Below are positions 29,416 to 36,914 of a DNA stretch of 64,000 nucleotides, piece after piece. The DNA is from Bog-756 sp963828385. GTDB taxonomy: Bacteria; Actinomycetota; Acidimicrobiia; Acidimicrobiales; RAAP-2. A program made the translations under genes and the position numbers. The stretch is from positions 225,540 to 289,539 of the forward strand of contig CAWHEF010000001.1 of assembly GCA_963828385.1 (NCBI GenBank), read 5' to 3'. The notes beneath the pieces were generated by a model. The model was given only the letters and a program-made list of their open reading frames with translations, was not told where the DNA came from and ran no database searches. Every line of letters begins with the position of its first letter. The stretch's first letter is position 1.

Positions 29416-29697
29416 GGCTTCCTCCTCGGTTTGCCTTGGGGACTTGGATGCCCTTTGTTTGCCTCGTCACCGCCTGTCACCGAGACCACAAGGTCCTCGA
29501 GGACCTTGAGTAGTTCCAACGTGCCGGAAAACGATCGAGGCATTCTGAGGCCTTTGGGAACCACGTTGCCGTTGAGGCGCCCGTTCTGATCACGTGACAC
29601 CTGCAGGAAAAGGTCCACGAGGCTGCGCTCCTCCGGGGTTCGGCGTATGTGAGTTAGCTTGACGTCGTCGAGGCGGATCCGCCCTAGGGAGACCCCC
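29412..29697 (-). CDS. Hypothetical protein coupled to the MMPL gene, 5' end lost
   Basis: The frame reads RIRLDDVKLTHIRRTPEERS, LVDLFLQVSRDQNGRLNGNV, VPKGLRMPRSFSGTLELLKV, LEDLVVSVTGG and a basic Pro-rich tail; TGA 29412-29414 overlaps the MMPL GTG. The overlap makes it a plausible operon partner, but upstream a TAG at about 29699 closes the frame with no convincing start (GTG 29618 is internal to conserved-looking sequence). The rearranged region just upstream may have removed the 5' end. Family not recognised. Confidence 0.4.
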
Positions 29698-29730
29698 TAA
29701 ATATCTGAGCCGATACCCCGACGGGAGGGT

Positions 29731-29930
29731 TTGAGCCGCGTCAGGAAGGACGGCAAGGTCGCTCAGGAGTCGCCGGTGACGGAGTTTGAGGATGCGCGGG
29801 GTCCGAACGTGCGGGTGCAGCGGCAGGCTCAGCGGCGGCTCGCTCCGGCTGAGCTGGAGGCGTTGATCGCCGAGTATGAGGCCGGTGCTCGTGTCGGTGA
29901 GCTGGTGAAGGTCTATGGGCGTCATCGTTG
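29731..29930 (+). pseudogene. HTH fragment of a recombinase-like gene
   Basis: The frame encodes NVRVQRQAQRRLAPAELEAL, IAEYEAGARVGELVKVYG, RHR and then stops matching. The pattern RRL-x-P-x-E-x-x-x-L-x-x-x-Y-x-x-GA-x-x-x-x-L-x-x-x-x-x-x-HR is the start of the helix-turn-helix often found in actinobacterial recombinase/resolvase-related proteins, which continues with TTV or STV. Here it is cut at about 29928 and joined to MFS transporter sequence, marking a rearrangement junction. Confidence 0.45.
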
Positions 29931-30532
29931 CTGTTCCTGCTGACCCGCTATCTCCAGTCGGTCCTCGGCCATAGCGCCCTGGACGCTGGGATCATGCTGT
30001 TGCCTCTGTTTGTCCCCTCGCTGCTCTCTCCCCGCTGGCGGGCAGGCTCACGGCCCGTCACGGCCACCGCCCGGTCCTGCTCGCCGGTGCGGTCCTGGCC
30101 GCCACCGGACAGCTCTGCCTGCTGTTCATCACCCCAACCAGCACCTACCCGCGGCTGATCCCGGCCCTGATCGGCGTCGGACTCGGCGTCGGCCTCTTCA
30201 CTGCACCCGTCGTCGCGACCACGATCCGGTCCGTACCGGCACAGCGGTCGGGTCTTGCCAGCGGCATCAACAACACCGCCCGCCAAGGCGGCACCGCCCT
30301 CGGCGTCGCCATCTACGGCGCCATCGCCCTCGGCGTCGCCATCTACGGCGCCATCGCCCTCGGCGTCGCCATCTACGGCGCCATCGCCCTCGGCGTCGCC
30401 ATCTACGGCGCCATCGCCGGCAGCCCCGCACACCCAGGCCACTTCATCGACGCCCTGCGTGATCTCGGGATCGCCGCCACGATCCTCTGGATCGCGGCGG
30501 CAGCACTCACCACCGCCACGACAAGAACATGA
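29928..30532 (+). pseudogene. C-terminal fragment of a DHA2-type MFS efflux transporter, frameshifted
   Basis: Begins in mid-protein with LLFLLTRYLQSVLGHSALDA, GIMLLPLFVPSLLSP, a pattern of 14-TMS drug/H+ antiporters (helix 8-9 region). A one-base shift near 30035 moves the frame to LAGRLTARHGHRPVLLAGAV, LIPALIGVGLGVGLFTAPVV, PAQRSGLASGINNTARQGGT, ending TGA 30530-30532. The N-terminal ~270 residues are absent, replaced by recombinase sequence. Inside the last helix is a four-fold tandem duplication (30296-30415). Not functional as it stands. Confidence 0.75.
30296..30415 (+). repeat. Four perfect tandem copies of a 30-bp unit inside the MFS remnant
   Basis: Copies at 30296-30325, 30326-30355, 30356-30385 and 30386-30415 are identical, each beginning GCCCTCGGCGTCGCC and encoding ALGVAIYGAI in the transporter frame. 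Normal DHA2 proteins have a single such unit (GTALGVAIYGAI-like helix). The unit is a multiple of three, so the frame is kept. Slippage or unequal exchange is the likely origin. Confidence 0.9.
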
Positions 30533-30602
30533 CGAACCAGGCACCCGACACAGCTACGGACGCAGAGGATTGTGCCGCTCACTAGGAAGGTATTGAGTGG
30601 GT

Positions 30603-30652
30603 GCGGACGAGCGGACTCGAACCTAGACCCCCTTGCTTGCAAACTCGGCCGG
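30603..30652 (-). other. tRNA-Ala-like 3' remnant (possible attachment-site relic)
   Basis: Read on the minus strand, it has an anticodon-loop-like TTTGCAAGC, then AAGGGGGTC and GGTTCGAGTCCG, in the same order and spacing as the intact tRNA-Ala(TGC) at 33552-33625. The T-stem and acceptor strand no longer pair properly, and the 5' half is absent. It lies 2.9 kb from and in the same orientation as the intact gene, as expected for the far end of an element integrated at the tRNA 3' end, but identity is imperfect. Confidence 0.35.
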
Positions 30653-31138
30653 TGCAAATGCCGGGGACTGGCCCGATTGGGAAAGGGCCTGGTCAGGTGG
30701 CAATTCTCACTGTCCACTGGTGACCGGCGGGCCCCGTTGGAGCGCGTGGCTACTGGCACGATCTGGCACGAAATCGTCTACGCAACGACCATCCGGGGCG
30801 CCCATCGCTCACGACGGACCAGACCGGCACCGTGCCGGACCTGCGTCGTGCGCGAACGTCATCGGGAAGCACCGGCAACCTTCCTTCGGGAACCCGAGCG
30901 TCCGCTCCACGGGCCCATTGGAGAAAGACCCCACCTGATGCCGTCTCTCAGTCATCAGCGGGGTTGCTGACCCATGGTGCGCTGAAATGATCGGTCACGA
31001 AGTGGCGCTCGAGAAATTTCGTAGCGCCCGGCCTGCCGTTGCCTCAGGCCTGCCCCTATGGGGTGTCCGGTGTCGACGCCACAGGAAGCAACTTTGGCAG
31101 GCAACGCCTCTTCCCATCGGCGGCCAAGCGATCCGGAG
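30653..31138. other. Non-coding stretch with paired CTGGCAC motifs
   Basis: About 490 bp without a credible gene. Two direct CTGGCAC motifs ten bases apart (30753-30759, 30763-30769) are followed by GAAATCG. A similar pair occurs at 33471-33488 near the other tRNA copy. They could be integrase arm-type sites; nothing else is recognisable here. Confidence 0.35.
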
Positions 31139-31549
31139 TCAGACTCGTATGACTCGGAGTCCGGGAACACCGTCGTAGTCGTCGTCCTGAGATGCGACCG
31201 CCAGGTCGTTGGCGATCGCGGTCGCAGCGATCCACGAATCGTTGATTGGCATTCGCTTGTCCGCGTCCCGAAGTGCAAGGCGCAGGGCCGCCCAGGCATG
31301 AGCAACTTCTTCGTCGATCGGCAAGGGGTCGAGCGCCGCGGCTGCCGACAGCGTCTCCAGTCGTTTTGCCCGGGTCGGTCCGGCCTGGGCAACGAGGACT
31401 CCGAGCCGTAGTTCACCCACGGTGATGATCGACACGACGACACGATCGGGCGGACGGGAGGCAAGCGGTCGGTCTTGCTCGACCGCGATGAACAGCGACG
31501 TGTCGGCAAGCGCGAGCTCGCCATTGACCGGTTCGGCAGATGCGGTCAC
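31139..31549 (-). CDS. vapC: VapC-type PIN-domain toxin
   Basis: 136 aa. PIN fold acidic residues are present: Asp in LALADTSLFIAVE near residue 16, Glu in SIITVGELRLGVL, Asp in INDSWIAATAIAND and the C-terminal Asp cluster ASQDDDYDGVPGL. Such enzymes are Mg2+-dependent ribonucleases, often cutting tRNA or rRNA. Its ATG overlaps the stop of the upstream antitoxin (ATGA, 31546-31549), the usual VapBC arrangement. Length matches the family and the frame is intact, so the module is probably active. Confidence 0.88.
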   Translation of the reverse strand: MTASAEPVNGELALADTSLFIAVEQDRPLASRPPDRVVVSIITVGELRLGVLVAQAGPTRAKRLETLSAAAALDPLPIDEEVAHAWAALRLALRDADKRMPINDSWIAATAIANDLAVASQDDDYDGVPGLRVIRV

Positions 31550-31800
31550 GCGATGGGGAGGTCGTCGGTCGTATCAGGCAGGAGGTGAGCCAGTTCTTCG
31601 GCGAGTTCGGGATCGGCCCGCCATCGGTCGCTGTCTCGAAAGAAGGCGTTCCAGGCCATCGACCTCGGCCGAGCTGGCAATGGCCGCAGCTCCGCGACGG
31701 GACGGCCGCTCACCGTCACTCTCAGGTGCTCTCCCTGTTCGACCCTACGGAGGACCGAACTGACGTCGTTTCGAAGGTCGCGTGCAGGTATGTCGGTCAC
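31546..31800 (-). CDS. vapB: VapB-type (Phd/YefM-family) antitoxin
   Basis: 84 aa. N-terminal DNA-binding/dimerisation part TDIPARDLRNDVSSVLRRVE, QGEHLRVTVSGRPVAELRPL is the Phd/YefM signature; the C-terminal AWNAFFRDSDRWRADPELAE, acidic and probably flexible, would wrap the toxin. It starts 9 bp downstream of a perfect inverted repeat (31809-31826), a likely self-operator, and overlaps vapC by four bases. Confidence 0.88.
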   Translation of the reverse strand: MTDIPARDLRNDVSSVLRRVEQGEHLRVTVSGRPVAELRPLPARPRSMAWNAFFRDSDRWRADPELAEELAHLLPDTTDDLPIA

Positions 31801-31808
31801 AAGATGAG

Positions 31809-31826
31809 TGTAGCATTACTGCTACA
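31809..31826. promoter_or_regulatory. Inverted-repeat operator of the vapBC operon
   Basis: TGTAGCA-TTAC-TGCTACA: perfect 7-bp arms with a 4-bp centre, ending 9 bp before the vapB ATG. Antitoxins of this family commonly bind such short palindromes overlapping their own promoter. Seen directly in the sequence; binding is inferred. Confidence 0.7.
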
Positions 31827-31853
31827 GCAGTCTGACAGCCCCCCGATCAGGCC

Positions 31854-31940
31854 TCACTGACCGTCGTTGCGTCGATGCCAACATCGCATGGCGGTGCCAG
31901 CGACGATGATGTCCAATACCGTCAGCTCACCAATAGGCCG
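31854..31940 (-). pseudogene. C-terminal scrap paralogous to the 13.7-kb membrane protein
   Basis: The minus-strand frame reads RRPIGELTVLDIIVAGTAMR then CWHRRNDGQ and stops at 31854-31856. It aligns with the last 28 residues of the 13708-14016 protein (RRPIGELTVLDAIVAGALMR ...). Upstream the match ends abruptly at about 31940, where methyltransferase sequence begins on the other strand, so this is a breakpoint scrap. Confidence 0.65.
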
Positions 31941-31945
31941 TCGCC

Positions 31946-32608
31946 GCGCGGGTCTGGGCTGCGCTCGGTGATGCGAGAACTGTGCTGGATGTCGGGGCTG
32001 GTACCGGCTCCTACGAGCCGTCCGACCGTGACGTCACCGCAGTGGAGCCGTCGGCAGTCATGCGAGCGCAGCGTCCCGCAGGCGCAGCGCAGTGCGTAGC
32101 GGCCACCGCAGAGCGCCTTCCGTTCGAGGGCCAGTCTTTCGACGCCGCGATGGCTTGCCACCGTTCCTCACTGGCAGGACCCGATCGCCGGCCTGGGGAG
32201 GTGCGGCGCGTCGCTCGCCGCGTGGTGGTGTTCACCTGCGAGACCAGTGACCGGAGCTGGCGTCGCCGGTTCTGGCTGACTCGTAACTACCTGCCCGAGG
32301 TAGCTGCCTCCCGCGTCGGCCTCGCTACCGAGCTCGCCGGCGCGATCGGAGCCCGGATTGAGCCGGTGCTCATTCCGTGGGACTGCGCTGGCGGCTTCTT
32401 CGAGGCCTACTGGCGGCGGCTCGAGGCGTACCTGGACGAGAACGTTCGTCGCGGAATATCGGTGTGGGCGAGAATCGGACCGGACGCCGAGCAGAGAGCA
32501 GTACGCAGCCTGCGCGATGACCTGGCATCTGGTCGGTGGGCCGAACGCAACCGCGACCTCCTCGACCTCGAGGCGACAGAGCTTGGCCTTCGCCTGCTTA
32601 TCGCCTGA
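31946..32608 (+). pseudogene. Type-11 SAM methyltransferase, N-terminally truncated
   Basis: Matching sequence starts mid-codon run at about 31946 with ARVWAALGDARTVLDVGAGT (motif I VLDVGAGTGSYEP), continuing VTAVEPSAVMRAQRPAGAAQ and AERLPFEGQSFDAAMA. Between about 32155 and 32205 two compensating indels garble the expected HHWxDPIAGL segment; a shifted frame supplies VPHWQDPIAGLGE. Then VRRVARRVVVFTCETSD and the family C-terminus to TGA 32608. The first ~30-40 residues are missing, replaced by the paralogous scrap on the opposite strand. GTG 31982 could start a shortened protein, but without helix alpha-Z. Confidence 0.65.
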
Positions 32609-32630
32609 ACTCGCCAACAGCTGGTTCCCG

Positions 32631-33212
32631 TCAGCCGCTACCCGGGTTGGAGCCCGGCGACCCGGCCAGAATCGTGGGGACGTACTCAAGCAGTTGGATG
32701 CGACCGTCGAATGTGTGGCTGCTGATCATGTCCAGACCAACATCGGGATAGCCGTCGTAGATCCGCTCCCTGCCGGTGCTTCCGGTGATCACCGGAAAGA
32801 CAACCACGCGGAAGCGGTCAACAAGACCGGCGTTCAGGAGCGAGCGGCACAGGCTGAGGCTGCCGATGGTGCGCATCGACTTGGAGCCGTTTTCCTTCAT
32901 CTCCCGCACGGCCTCAATGGCGTCTCGAGCGACGAGTTGGGTGTTCGCCCATGCAAGAGGCTCGCTCAACGTGGTCGAGAAGACCACCTTGGACAGGCCG
33001 GCGAGAGCCTCGGTACCCGGCTCGCCCTCCGCGGCGAAGCTCGACATGACGCGGTAGGTCGTTGCACCCATCAAAACCGTGTAGTCCGCTTCGGGGCTGG
33101 TCTCCAACCACGCTAGGTACTCGGGTCCTTCCAGCCCCCACCAGCCCGGCCAGCCGTCGGCAGCCGCATAGCCGTCAAGCGACGTGATGAAGTCGATGAG
33201 CAGTTCTGGCAT
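32631..33212 (-). CDS. Dihydrofolate reductase-family (RibD C-terminal domain) protein
   Basis: 193 aa. Fold marks: MPELLIDFITSLDGYAAADG at the N-terminus, VLMGATTYRVMSSFA (the MGRxTxE-like helix), KVVFSTTLSEPLAW, the dinucleotide region TIGSLSLCRSLLNAGLVDRF and VVVFPVITGSTGRERI. This group reduces pterin-like or other substrates with NADPH and includes YyaP/RibD_C proteins of unknown substrate. Intact and alone between the methyltransferase scrap and the tRNA. Confidence 0.85.
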   Translation of the reverse strand: MPELLIDFITSLDGYAAADGWPGWWGLEGPEYLAWLETSPEADYTVLMGATTYRVMSSFAAEGEPGTEALAGLSKVVFSTTLSEPLAWANTQLVARDAIEAVREMKENGSKSMRTIGSLSLCRSLLNAGLVDRFRVVVFPVITGSTGRERIYDGYPDVGLDMISSHTFDGRIQLLEYVPTILAGSPGSNPGSG

Positions 33213-33551
33213 CGTCGTCGTGTCCCTGTCCTTGGATCTCAGATAGCGACTACTTCACTACCACGGAGGTGTGAGCGACACATATATAGGACGTGCGACG
33301 AGGTGAGAACTCATCGTCAACACACGCCCGAATCGGCAGGACCTACTCGCGAGCCCGGATACGCTCTGGCCCAGGAACGCGCGGCTGCGTGGATCGGCGT
33401 ATTTCACCGAACTCCGGCACGAGTGAACAAATTCCACAGCGTGTGCCAAGCCGTTTTGTGCCAGATCGATCTGGCACGTTGCTGGCACAAATTGATAAGG
33501 GTACCCACCCGTTTTCAAGCGCCGACGCTTTGAACTGGGACAATGTGTGTG
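33213..33551. other. Non-coding region with a 20-bp palindrome before the tRNA 3' end
   Basis: About 340 bp. It holds a perfect palindrome GTGCCAGATC-GATCTGGCAC at 33458-33477 and direct CTGGCAC copies at 33471-33477 and 33482-33488, resembling the motif pair at 30753-30769. Immediately left of the tRNA 3' end, this is where an integrase would bind an element end. No credible gene. Confidence 0.45.
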
Positions 33552-33625
33552 TGGAGATGATCGGACTCGAACCGACGACCCCCTGCTTGCAAAGCAGGTG
33601 CTCTAGCCAACTGAGCTACATCCCC
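33552..33625 (-). tRNA. tRNA-Ala (anticodon TGC)
   Basis: Minus strand, 74 nt without encoded CCA. The acceptor stem GGGGATG pairs with CATCTCC (one G-U), discriminator A. The anticodon arm is CCTGC-TTTGCAA-GCAGG, giving anticodon TGC (Ala). T-arm GTCGG-TTCGAGT-CCGAT. Intact cloverleaf. A degraded 3' copy lies 2.9 kb to the left. Confidence 0.95.
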
Positions 33626-33737
33626 AGGTTTCGGCAGTGAGATCGTACAGCGCCCCTCCTCTTTCCAGATCTCGGTGGGCGGAGGGGGCACTGCCGAGCG
33701 GCAGAAGGTGACTGGGGTCAGGACCTTTGGCTCCAAC

Positions 33738-34784
33738 TCAAGTTCGGAGCTTGGCCCGGACACCGACGAGCGGCTCACCCGGGACCAACCTCTGGTGTTC
33801 GACAATTTCGAAGCCAGCTGAAAGGAGGTCGGCTCGCAGATCGTCCACTTCGGGGAGCGACGCGGAGCCTGCCTGACACCGCAGCATGAAGTCGAGATGA
33901 GCGGCGGCGATCGACCCAGGCGTGGTCATGGAGACCATGAGCAACTGCCCACGATCAGTCAGGCTGTTGCCAAGTTCTCGGTAGACCTCTTGGCGTCGAG
34001 CACTCTCAAAGTAGTAAATGTTGTTCAGCAGCATGACCAGGTCGAATCGAATTTCGGATCGCTGAAGCCATTCACGGATGTCGCCGACGTGCAGCGCAAT
34101 GCGCGTGCCGTAGCCCCGCTCGACCAATTCCCGCTGAGCAGCCGTGATCACATCTTCGGCGAGGTCGACGCCGTCCACCCGAACCGACGGGTCCGATTCC
34201 AGGACCACGCTCGTGTAGCTCCCCGATCCACACCCGACATCAAGGACCCGAGCAGGCCGTAGTTCGACCAGTGTCCGACGCAAAAAGGACCTGACAAAAG
34301 GCAGAGCTGCAAGGGACACCCACGCGATGTCCTCGGCGTAACAGGCAAGGTCATCCCGTCCGGTGTCGAGTCCCAGGATGAGGTCGCCCAGCTCGGCATA
34401 GGGACCAACCTGGTATTCCAGGATGGAACGATAGTGAGCGACGAGCAGCGTGTCCCCCTCGGCCAGGGCGCGGGCACGACGGCCGGCCACTCGGTAGCGG
34501 TCACCTCGTTTGCGCAGTTCGCCCACGTCGACACCCACCTGGAGCCAGGCTCGGAGACGATCAGGCCGTCGAGTCCCTGTCAGTCGGGCCAGTTCGGCTA
34601 GGGACCGACCGGTCCTCAAGTGCGGGATGATCTCCGACCGAACTGCCGAGGACAGGAACAGTGTCCGCACCAGATGTCGGCTGTCGAGAATGGCCAGCGT
34701 CCGAGCCGATACCCGACCCTGGCGGACCGTGCCGGAAAGGCCATCCAATGCGGAACGCCAGTCAACGCCCCGGTTCGGCGACAT
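33738..34784 (-). CDS. SAM-dependent methyltransferase with N-terminal winged-helix-like domain
   Basis: 348 aa from ATG 34784, which lies 2 bp after the TAG of the upstream gene with GGAG inside that gene's last codons, so translation is coupled. The N-terminal ~130 residues are helical, with an HTH-like RTGRSLAELARLTGTRRPDR segment, as in plant O-methyltransferase-like dimerisation domains. The Rossmann core has motif I VLDVGCGSGSYTSVVLE, DGVDLAEDVITAAQRELVE and FDLVMLLNNIYYF. Small-molecule methylation is likely. Operon with the ferritin-like/DUF362 protein. Confidence 0.85.
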   Translation of the reverse strand: MSPNRGVDWRSALDGLSGTVRQGRVSARTLAILDSRHLVRTLFLSSAVRSEIIPHLRTGRSLAELARLTGTRRPDRLRAWLQVGVDVGELRKRGDRYRVAGRRARALAEGDTLLVAHYRSILEYQVGPYAELGDLILGLDTGRDDLACYAEDIAWVSLAALPFVRSFLRRTLVELRPARVLDVGCGSGSYTSVVLESDPSVRVDGVDLAEDVITAAQRELVERGYGTRIALHVGDIREWLQRSEIRFDLVMLLNNIYYFESARRQEVYRELGNSLTDRGQLLMVSMTTPGSIAAAHLDFMLRCQAGSASLPEVDDLRADLLSAGFEIVEHQRLVPGEPLVGVRAKLRT

Positions 34785-34786
34785 GG

Positions 34787-36733
34787 CTACTCCGACCCGG
34801 TCGTCGGCGCACGGATGCCGAAGGCATGCTGGGTCATCCACTGGATCGTCCGAAGCGCGGGTCCGACCGGGCGCAACGGCGGAAATGAGTCACCGTCGAA
34901 CTTGGGCACAAACACCCGACCCCCATTGCTCAGATAGACGTAGATCGGATGGGACGCCAACCCGAGGAGCCTGACGGATCGGGAGGCGTGGGCGCCCCGC
35001 AATTGGCGCTGGAGGTCCGGCCGTGGCCCGTCCACTTCGATCGATTCCGGCTCCAATCCGAACCAGTGGTAGGCCATTCGCACGATGGGTGCACGGCGGG
35101 CGTCGTCAACCCCGAGGTCGCCAAGGACCACTTCGTCCACCGAGAGGGCGTCGGCGCCGGCATAGACAGCACGCACCCCGGACGGCTGATGGCATCCCAT
35201 GACGCCGAAAGGTCCCTGGGCAACAGGCGTCCAGCCGTCGATGACCGCGAAGTCAGGTGGAGCCACGTCGAGGAGCATCATGGTCGCCGACCGGTAATCG
35301 ACAGTTCGACCGATGTAGACGGTATCGTCGATCCGTCCGGTGGTCCCTTCCAAGGTGCAGAGGCTGAGATGAGCGAAGTCAGTGGGGGCCGTGCGGAGCT
35401 TGGGCATGACAATGCGTAGATCGGCATCCATCCACGTAGCGCTGATGGCGTGCTGCACGAACCCCCGTTCATAGGTGAAGGGACGCAGATCCTCGGTGAT
35501 GTCCACGATGCGGTACTGCCGAGGGTCGAAGCCAAAGTAGGACGCCAGCTCGGCCACGGACCGGTGGGCGTAGTAATTGCCGTACACGGTCGGTGCCTCG
35601 AGTACCGCTATGTCGCGAACCCCCCACCTCTTCAGATAGCGGGCCACGAGATCAACCATCTCGGCGTCGTTGACGTTGGAGCGATCGCGGCGGTCGTAGC
35701 CCAGCATGAAGGAGACTCGGATGGCCACCGTCGATACGCCTGCCGCCCGTTCACCAAGGCCGGCTCGGTCGAGACAGTCCTCGAGCACAGCTTGCTTGTG
35801 CCGGTCATCTCGCCCAACGCCGACGGCGACCCGGCGGCGGGAAGCGAACGAGCGCGGTCGCCCATCGGTCGGTCGCGGGAGTGAGGGCTCCGACGTGGAC
35901 CCATCTTCATCTCGGCGCAGCCTGGCCGGCACAAACCAGATGCTGATCTTGCCCATCTGAGCCACCAGTGCCTCAAAACCGTCCGGATCGACCAGTCGAT
36001 CGTATTCATCGAGCGCACCGGCGAGCAGCCGAAAGGCGCTGGTATGGCGAGCTTCGTCTTCGCGGATACGGTCGATGATGTTCCGGCTGTCCGCATCGTC
36101 GGTGAGTTCCACCAGTCGGCGGTAGGCCAACTCAGCGCTGGCCTCCAGGGCAACATTGAGCTCGCAGTACCGGCGGAAGGACTGGTAGTGGAGTTCCTTT
36201 CGGAGCGCCGCCGGGATCCGCCCGGTGAGGCCGGCGAGCGCGACCAGAAGGCCGGCGGCCCCAGCTCGAAAGGGGGTCATCCCGCTACGGCTGTGGTTCG
36301 AAGTTGCCGTCGTCCAGCCCGAGAGTGCGCCTTGGAGCTGTCGGCCGAACACGACGAGAGACGACGAGACGTTCGGGGTTTGGAGCAGTTCGCCGCGAAG
36401 GTACTCGGCATGCAACTGCTCGTCTTTCCAGATCCAGACCAGGGTCTGTCGGACCAGATCGCGAGCGTCGTCGCCGATATCGAGGGAGGCAACCCGGGCC
36501 GCGACGGCCTCTTCCCGGTAGGCCACGGCCACGATCTGTTCGCGCTCGAGCGCAAGCAACATCAGTCGGCGGTATTCGAGCTGCGGGCGGCCTTGATATT
36601 CGGTGCGCCACTCGTCGAGCGACGCTTGCACATCGTCCAAAAGGGCGCGCTCGAGCTCATCTGCCGCAAGCACCGGTTGCCGTCCGGAGTTCCGCAAATC
36701 CGACCGGCGACGTCTACCTGTCTGTAGGTCCAT
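34787..36733 (-). CDS. Ferritin-like diiron domain fused to a DUF362 domain
   Basis: 648 aa, intact. Residues ~25-275 form a four-helix ferritin-like domain: Glu-rich helix 1 (LALEREQIVAVAYREEAVA), helix 2 with E-x-x-H (WKDEQLHAEYLRGELL), helix 3 (RYCELNVALEASAELAYRRL), helix 4 with E-x-x-H (IREDEARHTSAFRLLAGAL), the usual diiron ligand pattern. After a basic linker, residues ~310-560 match DUF362: VSFMLGYDRRDRSNVNDAEM, APTVYGNYYAHRSVAELASY, WMDADLRIVMPKLRTA, FAVIDGWTPVAQGPFGVMG and the AGADALSVDEVVLGDLG strand. No 4Fe-4S cysteines are visible. The fusion suggests an O2-using oxidation tied to the unknown DUF362 activity. It overlaps functionally with the downstream methyltransferase (2-bp gap); an SDR lies upstream on the same strand. 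Confidence 0.8.
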   Translation of the reverse strand: MDLQTGRRRRSDLRNSGRQPVLAADELERALLDDVQASLDEWRTEYQGRPQLEYRRLMLLALEREQIVAVAYREEAVAARVASLDIGDDARDLVRQTLVWIWKDEQLHAEYLRGELLQTPNVSSSLVVFGRQLQGALSGWTTATSNHSRSGMTPFRAGAAGLLVALAGLTGRIPAALRKELHYQSFRRYCELNVALEASAELAYRRLVELTDDADSRNIIDRIREDEARHTSAFRLLAGALDEYDRLVDPDGFEALVAQMGKISIWFVPARLRRDEDGSTSEPSLPRPTDGRPRSFASRRRVAVGVGRDDRHKQAVLEDCLDRAGLGERAAGVSTVAIRVSFMLGYDRRDRSNVNDAEMVDLVARYLKRWGVRDIAVLEAPTVYGNYYAHRSVAELASYFGFDPRQYRIVDITEDLRPFTYERGFVQHAISATWMDADLRIVMPKLRTAPTDFAHLSLCTLEGTTGRIDDTVYIGRTVDYRSATMMLLDVAPPDFAVIDGWTPVAQGPFGVMGCHQPSGVRAVYAGADALSVDEVVLGDLGVDDARRAPIVRMAYHWFGLEPESIEVDGPRPDLQRQLRGAHASRSVRLLGLASHPIYVYLSNGGRVFVPKFDGDSFPPLRPVGPALRTIQWMTQHAFGIRAPTTGSE

Positions 36734-36914
36734 GCCGCTATCCCGCCCCGCGTCGATGACGCGGAGGCAGCCTACCTGGGATCTCGTCCGCTCTGGCTGA
36801 ACCGCCCTGGGTCCGGCGGAGACAGTCAGCTCTTCAAGTAGAGCTCCGTCATGCCCCCCACCGTTCCCTGGTCGGTCCCGAGCTCCTTCCGCATCCGACG
36901 CACGAGCCTGGCCG

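Noticed and set aside
30296..30415. CRISPR array
   Set aside because: The four 30-bp copies are directly adjacent without spacers and lie in a coding frame.
30603..30652. Functional tRNA
   Set aside because: The 5' half is absent and T-stem/acceptor pairing is lost.
33303..33545. Short ORFs beside the tRNA
   Set aside because: They span the palindromic end region, and no family motif or ribosome site was found.
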